NCBI GenBank assembly: GCA_900100475.1
Contig: FMTU01000016.1
Span: 1-60,282 of the forward strand
Origin: Sphingobium faniae
GTDB lineage: Bacteria > Pseudomonadota > Alphaproteobacteria > Sphingomonadales > Sphingomonadaceae
Direction: 5' to 3'
Length of the DNA: 60,282 nucleotides
The stretch's first letter is position 1, and the number at the start of each line of letters is the position of its first letter. Under the pieces are notes generated by a model. That model was not told the origin of the DNA. It made no database searches and was given only the letters and a program-made list of their open reading frames with translations. Positions 44,528 to 53,017 of this stretch are shown here, in pieces. A program made the translations under genes and the position numbers.

Positions 44528-46033
44528 ATGACGACGATCGCGGGTCATATCGCCAACGTCGTTGCGATTGGCGGGGATGTCGCCGCGATTGATTTCGACG
44601 GCGCTACGCTGAGCTGGAAGGCGCTCGGCGACGGTACGCGGGCGCTGTCCGCGCTGCTGGAACAGGCAGGGATCGGGGCGGACGGGCGGATCGGCCTGCT
44701 CGGCCGCAACCGTCTGGAGCAGGTGGGCAGCTTTGTCGCGATCCTTGGCAGCGGCCGCGCGCTGCTGCTGGTCAATGCGCTGCGGCCTGCTCCCCTGATC
44801 GCGGAGGAAGTGAGCGAACTGACGCTTCCCTGCCTGATCGGCAGCCGTGCGGACCTCTCGCCGCCGGTGATGGAATCCGCCAGGGCGCAGGGCACCATGG
44901 TCGTGGCGGTGGAAGCGGCCCATGGCGCGCTGACCTTCGAAGTGCTGAGCGAGATCGGATCGGGGCCTTTCGCGCCGCGCACGCCCGGCACGCTGATCGA
45001 AATCCAGACCAGCGGCACCACCGGCAAGCCCAAGCGCATCCCGGTTGCCGAACATACCGTGGCCTCTTCGCTGGCCGATGGCGTGCGCACGGCCAAGGGC
45101 GCGGTCGACAGGATCGAACTGGCGCCCAAGGCGTCGCCGACGCTGATGTTCGGGCCACTGGTCCACACCAGCGGGACGTTCAACACGCTGATGTCGGTCT
45201 TTGAAGTCCGTCCCATCGTGCTGTTCGAAAAGTTCGATGCGGAGAAATATCGTCAGGCGCTGGTCAAATACCGTCCGAAATTCGCCGCCCTGCCACCAGC
45301 GTCCATCAAGATGATGGTCGACAGCAATGCGACGAAGGAGGATTTTTCCAGCGTTCTGGCGGCGCGCGCAGGCACCGCGCCGCTGCCGGTCGAACTGCAG
45401 ATTGCCTTTGAAGAGAAGTTCGGCGTTCCAGTCCTGACCACCTATGGCGCTACCGAATTCATGGGGGTGGCGACGAGCTGGACGCTGGAGGACCATAAGC
45501 GTTTTGGGGTCGCCAAGCGCGGCAGCGTCGGCCGTCCGAGCAAGGGCGTGAAGCTGCGGGTGGTTGATCCGGCCAGCGGTGAAGAAGTGCCGGTCGGCGA
45601 GCAGGGCATATTGCAGGCCAGGATCGACCGGATCGACGGCGGCAAGGAATGGATCAGGACGACCGATCTCGCCCGGCTGGACGAGGACGGCTTCCTCTAC
45701 ATTACCGGCCGCGCCGACGATGCGATCATCCGCGGCGGATTCAAGGTGATGGCGGGCAAGGTGTCCGATGTGCTGCTGCAATGCCCCGGCGTCTATGAGG
45801 CGATCGTGCTGGGGCGCGCTGACGAGCGCCTGGGCGAGGTTCCGGTGGCGGTGGTCGAACCCTATCCGGGCGAAACGGTCGACGAAGCGACGCTCAAGGC
45901 CTTCGCCAGGGAACGGCTGGTCCCCTATGAAGTGCCGGCACGCTTTCATGTGGTGGAAAAGCTGCCCCGCACGGTGTCGGACAAGGTCAGCCGTGTCGAG
46001 GTCAAGAAGATGCTCGACGAGCTGGAGGGCTGA
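44528..46033 (+). CDS. AMP-forming acyl-CoA synthetase
   Basis: The 501-residue adenylate-forming enzyme has the P-loop IQTSGTTGKPKRIPV near residue 160, the A5-type YGATEFMG, the hinge RTTDLARLDEDGFLYITGRADD, and the C-terminal catalytic Lys region PRTVSDKVSRVEVKKM. It activates a carboxylic acid with ATP and CoA, so it may feed the acid into the preceding ACAD/crotonase steps. It is the last gene of the Rieske operon and ends just before a strong terminator. The N-terminus is shorter than in long-chain ligases. The acid is unknown, but a cyclic or branched one fits the operon. Confidence 0.88.
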   Translation: MTTIAGHIANVVAIGGDVAAIDFDGATLSWKALGDGTRALSALLEQAGIGADGRIGLLGRNRLEQVGSFVAILGSGRALLLVNALRPAPLIAEEVSELTLPCLIGSRADLSPPVMESARAQGTMVVAVEAAHGALTFEVLSEIGSGPFAPRTPGTLIEIQTSGTTGKPKRIPVAEHTVASSLADGVRTAKGAVDRIELAPKASPTLMFGPLVHTSGTFNTLMSVFEVRPIVLFEKFDAEKYRQALVKYRPKFAALPPASIKMMVDSNATKEDFSSVLAARAGTAPLPVELQIAFEEKFGVPVLTTYGATEFMGVATSWTLEDHKRFGVAKRGSVGRPSKGVKLRVVDPASGEEVPVGEQGILQARIDRIDGGKEWIRTTDLARLDEDGFLYITGRADDAIIRGGFKVMAGKVSDVLLQCPGVYEAIVLGRADERLGEVPVAVVEPYPGETVDEATLKAFARERLVPYEVPARFHVVEKLPRTVSDKVSRVEVKKMLDELEG

Positions 46034-46040
46034 AGGGATG

Positions 46041-46070
46041 GGCCGGGCAGGAATGCCCGGCCTTCTTTTT
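46041..46070 (+). terminator. Intrinsic terminator of the Rieske operon
   Basis: A 9-base stem GGCCGGGCA/TGCCCGGCC with a GGAA loop is followed by TTCTTTTT. It begins eight bases past the acyl-CoA ligase stop. Confidence 0.9.
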
Positions 46071-46075
46071 CGGGT

Positions 46076-46816
46076 TTATTTGCGTAGCATCCGCGCGGCG
46101 GATTCCGCGAAATCGGGATGGGTGATGAAACCGGCCTGATAGTCGAGCGCAGCCGCCAGATGCGCCTTTTCATCCCCTATGCGCGACAGTGCCGTCAACG
46201 CCTTTAGCGGAGGCAAGGGAAGGGCGGCAATCCTGTCTGCCATCTCAAGCGCCGCCGCGCGCGCGTTGGCACAGGCAATGCCCAGGCCCCAGGCGTCAGC
46301 GGTCGCTCCGTCCACCCGGTCCGCCGCCAGCATTCGCCAGATCGCCTGCGCGCCGCCGCGTTCCGCGACATAATGGGCGCCGCCAGTCGCGGGGATCAGG
46401 CCGACCTGGTTCCACCCCTGCCGCAGCCAGCCCCGCTCACCGATGAAAGTCGCGCTGCCCGCGAGCGCCAGGTCGCAACCGAAGCCGACTGCGGCGCCAT
46501 CCACCGCGGTGATGACGGGCACCGGACTGCTGCGGATCACGCGAAACAGAGCCTGGAATTCGCCGTAGATGGTCTTGCGCACCGCATCGGGTCCATCTTC
46601 GGCCAACTTGACGATGGCGGGCAGGTTGCCGCCAGCGCAAAAGCCCTTGCCGTTGGCGGACAGAATGACGGCGCCGACGCCTTCGCGCGCAAACGCGGCC
46701 TCAAGCGCCGCCCGCGTCGCGCGCGCCTGCTCTGGTCCCATCGCGTTCAGAATGTCAGGCCAGTCGAGCGTGACTTCGACGACGCCCGCGCCATGTTGTT
46801 GCGTCAAGATACCCAT
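46076..46816 (-). CDS. Crotonase-family protein
   Basis: I start at ATG 46816 (246 residues) because AAAGGAG lies directly upstream. The protein has GKGFCAGGNLPAIVK for the oxyanion hole and AAVGFGCDLALAGS. The first hydratase Glu is replaced by Asp and the second by Trp (WNQVGLIPATGGAH). It is the shortest of the five crotonases. It is last in a minus-strand set with two SDRs. An isomerase or hydrolase function is as likely as hydratase. Confidence 0.8.
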   Translation of the reverse strand: MGILTQQHGAGVVEVTLDWPDILNAMGPEQARATRAALEAAFAREGVGAVILSANGKGFCAGGNLPAIVKLAEDGPDAVRKTIYGEFQALFRVIRSSPVPVITAVDGAAVGFGCDLALAGSATFIGERGWLRQGWNQVGLIPATGGAHYVAERGGAQAIWRMLAADRVDGATADAWGLGIACANARAAALEMADRIAALPLPPLKALTALSRIGDEKAHLAAALDYQAGFITHPDFAESAARMLRK

Positions 46817-46856
46817 GATGATCTCCTTTGGGCAGGGGTGGCTCCGTTGCTCTGCT

Positions 46857-47642
46857 TCAGGAAACCGAAAAGCCGCCGTCGATGACGATCGCCTGACCCG
46901 TGATATAGCCACCGGCCGCGCTTGCGAGCATCAGGATGGGCGCTGCCACTTCGTCAGGCGTCGCTGCGCGGCGCAGCAATATCCGGCCGGCGTCCACCAG
47001 TGGGCCTTTGGCCGGCTGGTGCCCGGCCGAATGGGGTTTGGGATCGAGCGGCGCGACCGCGCCGGGGCAGATCGAGTTCACCAGAATGTCGTGTTTCGCC
47101 AGATCGAGCGCCGCGGAATAGGTCATGGAATCCAGCGCCGCCTTCGAGGCATTATAGGCGATCTGGTCGTTGACCGCGGTTCGCAGGCCGCCGATGGATG
47201 AGATGTTGATGATGCGTCCGCCATCGCCCTTTTCCCGCATCAGCCGGGCGCATTCCCTCAGCACGACGAAACAGCCCCAGACATTGACCTGTTGCATGTC
47301 CTGCCAATCGCCCTGCCCGAGCGCATCCAGCGGATATTTGGGATAGATGCCCGCATTGTTGACGAGGATGTCGACAGTGCCCAGATCGCGCGCCACCGCG
47401 GCGACCATGGCGGTGATGGACTGGTCGTCGCGCAGGTCGAAGGCATAGGCTCTCGCCGCTTCCCCCAGTTCATCGGCGACCTTGCGCGCGCCGTCGGCGT
47501 CTATGTCGGCGATGGCGACAGTCGCTCCGGCGTCAGCCAACAGGCGCGCGGTGGCCTTGCCGATGCCCGAAGCCGCTCCGGTGACAAGGGCGACCTTGCC
47601 ATCCAGGCGGAATAACGACAGCAGAGTTTGTCCTCCACTCAT
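46857..47642 (-). CDS. Short-chain dehydrogenase/reductase
   Basis: The 261-residue SDR has TGAASGIG, the acidic IADID for NAD binding, NNAG, NISSIGG and YNASK, with the C-terminal DGGFSVS. It overlaps the start of the next SDR gene by four bases (ATGA), so the two are coupled. It probably oxidises a 3-hydroxyacyl-CoA or an alcohol. Which one is not clear. Confidence 0.85.
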   Translation of the reverse strand: MSGGQTLLSLFRLDGKVALVTGAASGIGKATARLLADAGATVAIADIDADGARKVADELGEAARAYAFDLRDDQSITAMVAAVARDLGTVDILVNNAGIYPKYPLDALGQGDWQDMQQVNVWGCFVVLRECARLMREKGDGGRIINISSIGGLRTAVNDQIAYNASKAALDSMTYSAALDLAKHDILVNSICPGAVAPLDPKPHSAGHQPAKGPLVDAGRILLRRAATPDEVAAPILMLASAAGGYITGQAIVIDGGFSVS

Positions 47643-48418
47643 GAAATGAGTTGCCCGCCGCCCTCGACCACCAGCATCTGGCCCGTAACCTTGCGGGCGG
47701 CGGGAGAGGCGAAATAGGCGACGGCCGTGGCGATATCGACCGGATCATTCTTGCCGAGCGGGATCATCGCTTCGCGCCGGCGCTTCGCTTCGCCATGATC
47801 GGCGTTGAACTTGCCGGAACTGTGCGCGAGGTTGGTTTCGGTCGTCGTTGGTCCCGGCGCGACGCAGTTGACGGTGATGCCATGTTCGCCCAGTTCGAGC
47901 GCGGCGTTCTTGACCAGCATCGGGATGGCCGATTTGCTGGTGCAATAGGCAGTGGCCATCTTGTAGGGCTTCACTGCCGCTGTGGAGGCGATGGAGATAA
48001 AGCGTCCGCCCGTTCCCGCCGCGATCCAGGTTTCCGCTGCCTCCTGGATGCAGAACAGGTTCCCCCGGACGTTGATGTTCATATAGACGTCCCATTCCTC
48101 CGCCGTGATGTCGCGGATGAAGTTCATCTTCTGCGACCAACCCGCATTGTTCACGAAGATATTCAGCGTTCCGAAACGGGCGGTCGTCGCTTCGACGGCC
48201 TTTTTGATGGAGGCCCGATCGGTGACGTCGATAGGGCAATGATCCACCGCATGGCCCTGCGCGGCCAGTTCCGCCGTCGTTTCCGCCACTCGTGGACTGA
48301 TGTCGGTCAGCATGACCGACGCGCCGCGGCTCAGCAATTCTTCCGTGATCGCGCGCCCCAGGCCGTAGCTGGCGCCCGTAACCAGCGCCACGCGCCCTTT
48401 CTGCTCCTCAGCCTGCAC
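47639..48418 (-). CDS. Short-chain dehydrogenase/reductase
   Basis: The 259-residue SDR has TGASYGLG, NNAG, SIASTAAVKPYK, the catalytic YCTSK and a closing VVEGGG. A NADP/NAD choice is not clear: strand 2 ends MLTDISP with an Asp, which favours NAD. It is first of the set SDR-SDR-crotonase, about 90 bases downstream of the MaoC gene. The two SDRs differ enough to be separate enzymes. The substrate is not known. Confidence 0.85.
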   Translation of the reverse strand: MQAEEQKGRVALVTGASYGLGRAITEELLSRGASVMLTDISPRVAETTAELAAQGHAVDHCPIDVTDRASIKKAVEATTARFGTLNIFVNNAGWSQKMNFIRDITAEEWDVYMNINVRGNLFCIQEAAETWIAAGTGGRFISIASTAAVKPYKMATAYCTSKSAIPMLVKNAALELGEHGITVNCVAPGPTTTETNLAHSSGKFNADHGEAKRRREAMIPLGKNDPVDIATAVAYFASPAARKVTGQMLVVEGGGQLIS

Positions 48419-48508
48419 TCCAGCCTCTCCAACACATCGCTAACCTAGATATCTTTGACTTAGATCGCCATCGCGCCGGATGCAAGCCGGATTGGAAAGG
48501 CCAGGGAA

Positions 48509-48997
48509 TTATCCGTCCATCCAGCGACCCAGCATCCAGCGCGCGGCGAGCGCCGGTTTCGGGCTGCCTTCCAGTTCGACGGTGACGTCATAGGTAAAGC
48601 GGAAGAAGCCGGGCTTGTCCTCTGGCAGGGCGACCAGCGCGATCAGGGCGCGCACGCGGCTGTTGACGGGCACGGGCGCGATGAACCTGACGCGATCGAA
48701 TCCGTAATTGACGCCCATTTTCACGTCTTCAATCAGCGGAGTCGCGCTCGCCATCATCTGGGGCAACAGCGACAAGGTGAGCAGGCCGTGAGCGATGGTG
48801 CCTTTGAAACGCGTATGTTTTGCGCGCTCCGGGTCGGTATGAATAAAGGCGAAGTCGCCGGTTACCTGCGCAAAGCCGTCGATCATCGCCTGATCGACTA
48901 CGATCCAGTCCGATGTGGTGGGTGCTGCGCCCACGGAAGCTTGCGCCTCGGCAAGGGTGATTTGTTTACGTTCGCCCGACTTCATAGCAGTTGACAA
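48509..48997 (-). CDS. MaoC-family enoyl-CoA hydratase
   Basis: A TTG at 48997 with GGAAGGAG six bases upstream is the best start (162 residues); ATG 48985 is an alternative. The hot-dog fold carries GFAQVTGDFAFIHTDPERAK with the Asp and His of the hydratase-2 motif intact, and then AHGLLTLSLLPQMM. Unlike the crotonases in this window it retains a normal hydratase active site, so it could supply the hydration step for the nearby acyl-CoA genes. It faces away from the GntR gene. Confidence 0.83.
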   Translation of the reverse strand: MSTAMKSGERKQITLAEAQASVGAAPTTSDWIVVDQAMIDGFAQVTGDFAFIHTDPERAKHTRFKGTIAHGLLTLSLLPQMMASATPLIEDVKMGVNYGFDRVRFIAPVPVNSRVRALIALVALPEDKPGFFRFTYDVTVELEGSPKPALAARWMLGRWMDG

Positions 48998-49096
48998 GGC
49001 CCGCTCCTTCCCATTTTGTAATTTATCCTTTAATGGCATGAACGATAGGTCCGCCGGCTGCCGGTGGAAACAGAAAATGCGGAATGGTAAGGCACA

Positions 49097-49954
49097 ATGC
49101 CCAAAAAGAAAGTGACGAACGACGAAATAGTCTCTGCCGGATCGGTGTTTCCGGCCGGGATGGGGGAAGATCTCCGCCTGCCCAAATTGTCACATCTTGT
49201 TGCCGGACGTTTGCGGGAGCAGATTATTTCGGGCGCTCTTCCAGCCGGCAATGCCTTGCTGCCGGAAAACCGGCTTCTGGAAATCTTCAATGTTTCGCGC
49301 CCCACCTTGCGAGAAGCGCTGCGAATATTGGAAGCCGAAGCCTTGATCAGCATCGGTCGCGGCGTCCGGACAGGCGCAATGGTGCTGGGACCGAACATGC
49401 AGAAGGCTACGGAATATGCCACCTCGATGCTGGTGCATGACGGAGTTACGATGCGCGACCTTCATGAAGCGCGCATGTTCTTCGAACCCGCCATCGTCCG
49501 CTCCCTGTCCGGCGAGCAATTGACATCCGCGCTTTCCGAATTGCGGGCCTGCATTGACGACATGCAGAAGGCCATGTCCGAAAAGCGGTACATGGACGTT
49601 CTGGCTGGCACCAATCGTTTCCATGCCAGTCTGGCGCGGGCAGGCGGCAACAAGACGATTTCGATCCTGATCGGCATGATTCAGGCGATTTCCGATGACG
49701 CCTATGCCGTGAACCTCTCCATCAACGGGAATGGCAAGTCGGCGGCGCTGGACAAGAATATGGCTAAAACCGTCGCTGGTTATACCGCGCTGTGCGAACT
49801 GCTGGAAAAGCGCAAAGCCGATGAAGCCGCGGCCTTTTGGGCGCGTTATATGGAACGGTCCCTGGACTTCCTGGTGCGCTCCAAGATCGGCGAACGCAAG
49901 CTGGTCCTGCCGCAAGGGGGCATGGCCCTGGGAACGGACCGGATCGCCCGATAA
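49097..49954 (+). CDS. GntR-family (FadR/FCD subgroup) regulator
   Basis: The 285-residue protein has a winged-helix domain (VAGRLREQIISGALPAG, then FNVSRPTLREALRILEAEALI) and an all-helical FCD domain with LHEARMFFEPAIV and FHASLARAG as typical metal/ligand segments. It is divergent from the MaoC-SDR-SDR-crotonase set with a 99-base gap, so it probably controls it. FCD-type regulators usually respond to organic acids or acyl-CoAs. Confidence 0.9.
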   Translation: MPKKKVTNDEIVSAGSVFPAGMGEDLRLPKLSHLVAGRLREQIISGALPAGNALLPENRLLEIFNVSRPTLREALRILEAEALISIGRGVRTGAMVLGPNMQKATEYATSMLVHDGVTMRDLHEARMFFEPAIVRSLSGEQLTSALSELRACIDDMQKAMSEKRYMDVLAGTNRFHASLARAGGNKTISILIGMIQAISDDAYAVNLSINGNGKSAALDKNMAKTVAGYTALCELLEKRKADEAAAFWARYMERSLDFLVRSKIGERKLVLPQGGMALGTDRIAR

Positions 49955-50361
49955 CGACGTTTCCCCCGTCGATCGGGGATTTCGATCGGCGGGAATGATG
50001 ACGGGAAGCGGGCGCGGATCTGCCCGTCCGATATTTATGATCCGATCTGTCATGATCATGAAGCGATGACGCGCGTCCTCAGGTCGTAATGGCCTTGTTT
50101 CCGCGCCTGTCCCGCTCGTCCGGTGCATATGAGTCGATGGTTCCCGCATAGGCTCGCGCCATGCCGGTTGCGGTTATTGACCGGGCGGTGGCATGTCAGG
50201 CCCGGGATAAAAGCCTGATTTTGCGTCATTTCATTCTGCCGGATGATGATGTTGTCCGCTCCTGACGTCCTGTCTCCCGATCATGGCTTCTCAGGTTGAA
50301 AAGGATCGGACCAACATATACAACGTCGCTACCCAACTTACTCAGTATCAATGACGAGAGG
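49955..50361. other. 407-base non-coding gap
   Basis: Just after the GntR gene, near 49970-49996, CCCGTCGATC and GATCGGCGGG could pair with one G-T pair but there is no T-run. I see no small gene, tRNA or repeat. A possible promoter for the next gene is listed separately. Confidence 0.5.
50296..50324 (+). promoter_or_regulatory. Candidate sigma70-type promoter
   Basis: TTGAAA (50296-50301) and TACAAC (50319-50324) are 17 bases apart, 38 bases before the ATG of the ADP-forming synthetase. The -10 matches at only four of six positions. Confidence 0.35.
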
Positions 50362-52470
50362 ATGTCTGCTTCCGTGATCGATCTTTCCGGCCTTTTTCGT
50401 CCCAAATCCCTCGCGATCATTGGTGCGTCAGACAAGAATCCCTGGAGCGCCATTGCGGCCAGGACATTGAAGGACGTCGGTTTTGACGGTCCACTGGGGT
50501 TGGTCAACGTTCGGGGATCGACGGCCCTGGGCCGGGAGACGGTCAAGTCGTGTCGCGATCTGCCATCGACCGACGCGGCTTTCCTCGCTGTGCCCGCGGC
50601 CTTTCTGTCCGAGGCGATCGAGGATATGGCGGCCGCGGACGTGCGCTACGGCGCGGTAGTGACGTCGGGATTTTCGGAAGTGGGCGCTGATGGCGCGGCC
50701 GAGCAGGAGCGCATTTTCGACAAGGCGCGCGAACTGGGCGTGACGTTGCTTGGTCCCAACAGCCTTGGCTTCACCAACTTCGTCGATCGCGTATCGCTGG
50801 GCGCGATGCCTTTGCAATCGCCGCTGCTGGAACAGCCGCGGGTGGCATTGGTGAGTCAGAGCGGGGCGACCACGGCGTTGGTGGCGCAGGTCGCGCACCA
50901 GCAGAATGTCAGCCTCAGCTACATGGTCGCGATGGGCAATGAAGCCATGGTCGATCTGGCCGATGTCATCCATTTCTTCGTCACGGATGAAGCCACCAGG
51001 GCCATTTGCGTGTTCGCGGAAAGCATCCGCAATCCGGTCGCTTTCGCTGAGGCCGCGCGTGCCGCCGCGATGGCGCGCAAGCCGATCGTCATGCTCAAGG
51101 TCGGCGTCGGCGAACTGACCGCCACGGTTGCGCAGGCGCACACCGGCGCGCTGGTGGGCGACGACAGGATGTTCCAGGCGGTCTGCGATGCGCTCAACAT
51201 CGTGCGCGTGACCTCGATGGAAGATCTCGTGCTGACGGCCGACATGCTGGCGGCGCTTGGCCCGATTGATGCGGATAAGGGCTTTTCCCTCGTGTCGATA
51301 TCGGGGGGCGCCTGCGAAATGGTGGCGGATCGCGGCGAGGAACATGGTGTTCCGTTCCCGCAATTCGAGGAGGGGACTTTAAAGGCCCTGTCCGGCGTGA
51401 TCGCGGGCTTTGGCGCTGCCCATAACCCCATCGACATTACCGGCGCGGCCATGTCGAAGCCGGAAATCTACACCAATGTCATAGATGTCGTGAGCAAGGA
51501 CCGGCAGATCGGATTGATCGGCGTCATCTCTGAAATCCCGCTGACGCCCGAAGGCGCTTCGCCCATGTCGGCCAAGGCGCTGGAGGCGATCTCCCAGGGG
51601 TTCAGCAAGTCGGGCGCCAGGGGCTTTCTTATCCAGCAGGCGATCAAGCCGATTTCCGACCATGGCCGGGCGCTCATCCGGGACAATAAACTGCCGCTCG
51701 TCACCGGCGGCATTGATCATGCGGTGCGTGCTCTGGGGAAGCTTTATGACTGGTCGCGCAACAGCGATCGCACCCCGCCGGTCTTCGCATTGGAAAGCCG
51801 GCCGTCGACACAGCGCCCTTCGACCGAGCGCGAGACGCTGGCCTATCTCAAGCAGGCGGGCGTCCCCGTCATCCCCCAGCATCTTGCGCAGAGCCGCGAG
51901 GAAGCCGTCGAGGCCGCGGCCGGGATGGATGGATCGGTGGTTCTCAAGATCCTGTCGAAGGATATCCAGCATAAGACCGAAGTGGGCGGCGTCCTGCTGA
52001 ACCTGTCGGGCGCAGAGATGGTGGGCGAGGGGTATGATCGCATCATGGCCTCCGTCGCGCGGAAGCGGCCGGATGCGGACATAGAAGGCGTGCTGGTTTC
52101 GCCGATGCGCGACGGCGGTGTCGAACTCATCGTTGGCGTCGCGCGCGATCCGCAATGGGGTCTTGCCCTGGCGGTCGGTCTGGGCGGCATCTGGGTGGAA
52201 CTGCTCAAGGATACGCGTCTGGGAATCCTGCCTCTGTCGGTCGCCGACGTGCGTGACATGATCGACGGCTTGCGGGCCACCGCGCTGCTCAAGGGCTATC
52301 GGGGCGCCGAACCGGCCGATCTGGACGCACTGGCCAAAGCCGTCGTCCATATCGGTCAGGCGGCTCTCGCTCTGGGCGATGATCTGGAAGCGCTGGAGAT
52401 CAACCCGCTGCGTGTGGCGGGCGGCCAGATCGAGGCGCTTGACGCGCTGGCCATCTGGAAAACCGCCTGA
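50362..52470 (+). CDS. ADP-forming acyl-CoA synthetase
   Basis: From ATG 50362 (GAGAGG just upstream) the protein has 702 residues in the order CoA-binding domain, succinyl-CoA-ligase-like domains and C-terminal ATP-grasp. PKSLAIIGASDKN marks the first domain and VALVSQSGATTAL the ligase part. The phosphorylated His is His260 in VAQAHTGALVGDD. VVLKILSKDIQHKTEVGGV and LEINPLRV belong to the ATP-grasp. It forms acyl-CoA from an acid with ATP to ADP, or acts in reverse. It gives the region a second, mechanistically distinct CoA-activation step besides the AMP-forming ligase. Confidence 0.88.
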   Translation: MSASVIDLSGLFRPKSLAIIGASDKNPWSAIAARTLKDVGFDGPLGLVNVRGSTALGRETVKSCRDLPSTDAAFLAVPAAFLSEAIEDMAAADVRYGAVVTSGFSEVGADGAAEQERIFDKARELGVTLLGPNSLGFTNFVDRVSLGAMPLQSPLLEQPRVALVSQSGATTALVAQVAHQQNVSLSYMVAMGNEAMVDLADVIHFFVTDEATRAICVFAESIRNPVAFAEAARAAAMARKPIVMLKVGVGELTATVAQAHTGALVGDDRMFQAVCDALNIVRVTSMEDLVLTADMLAALGPIDADKGFSLVSISGGACEMVADRGEEHGVPFPQFEEGTLKALSGVIAGFGAAHNPIDITGAAMSKPEIYTNVIDVVSKDRQIGLIGVISEIPLTPEGASPMSAKALEAISQGFSKSGARGFLIQQAIKPISDHGRALIRDNKLPLVTGGIDHAVRALGKLYDWSRNSDRTPPVFALESRPSTQRPSTERETLAYLKQAGVPVIPQHLAQSREEAVEAAAGMDGSVVLKILSKDIQHKTEVGGVLLNLSGAEMVGEGYDRIMASVARKRPDADIEGVLVSPMRDGGVELIVGVARDPQWGLALAVGLGGIWVELLKDTRLGILPLSVADVRDMIDGLRATALLKGYRGAEPADLDALAKAVVHIGQAALALGDDLEALEINPLRVAGGQIEALDALAIWKTA

Positions 52471-52556
52471 GCAGGCTGCGGCCGCTCCGGCCGATTGATG
52501 GATCGTCGGGCAACGTCTAAGCGTAGGAGGTCTGGCGGCAAGGATCGGGTTCATCC

Positions 52557-52976
52557 ATGAGGCAAGCAGCAACCGTGCTGAACATCGGCACAAAGGGACA
52601 GGGCTTGGCCGATGTGACGGCCTCGATTCGTGCCTGGGTTCAGGAACAGGCCATGGGATGCGGCCTGCTCACCATCTTTTGCCAGCATACCTCGGCTTCG
52701 CTGCTGATTCAGGAAAATGCGGCGCCGGAGGCCCGGCGCGACCTGGAAGCCTATTTCACGCGGATCGCGCCGGAAGACCCCACCGCCTATGAGCATGACG
52801 ACGAAGGCCCCGATGACATGCCGGCCCATTTGCGCGCGGCGTTGACCGGGGTCCAGCTCTCGATTCCCCTCATCGACGGCCAGCTTGCGCTGGGCACCTG
52901 GCAAGGCATTTATGTGTTCGAACATCGCCGGACGCCGCATCGGCGCACTTTGGCCCTGCATCTGATCGGCGATTGA
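52557..52976 (+). CDS. YjbQ/UPF0047 family protein
   Basis: The 139-residue protein has the YjbQ signature: FCQHTSASLLIQENA near residue 40, then DDMPAHLRAAL and the closing GTWQGIYVFEHRRTPHRRT. Some members show weak thiamine phosphate synthase activity, but the physiological role is unsettled. It follows the ADP-forming synthetase after 86 bases on the same strand and converges with the E2 gene. A link to the thiamine-dependent E1 enzymes next door is possible but speculative. Confidence 0.85.
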   Translation: MRQAATVLNIGTKGQGLADVTASIRAWVQEQAMGCGLLTIFCQHTSASLLIQENAAPEARRDLEAYFTRIAPEDPTAYEHDDEGPDDMPAHLRAALTGVQLSIPLIDGQLALGTWQGIYVFEHRRTPHRRTLALHLIGD

Positions 52977-52983
52977 CGTGTGC

Positions 52984-53006
52984 CCGGTCGGCATCGGGCC
53001 GACCGG
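52984..53006. terminator. Hairpin between convergent yjbQ and E2 genes
   Basis: A perfect 9-base stem CCGGTCGGC/GCCGACCGG with a 5-base loop lies between the two stops. There is no clear T-run on either strand. Confidence 0.45.
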
Positions 53007-53017
53007 ACTCCGCCCGG

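Noticed and set aside
43670..45949. Very long minus-strand open frame opposite the crotonase and acyl-CoA ligase genes (similar ones at 884-2974, 10771-12468, 12555-14438 minus and 52973-55456 plus)
   Set aside because: These are opposite-strand shadows of well-supported genes in GC-rich DNA. They have Arg/His/Gln/Ala-rich composition and no recognisable domain.
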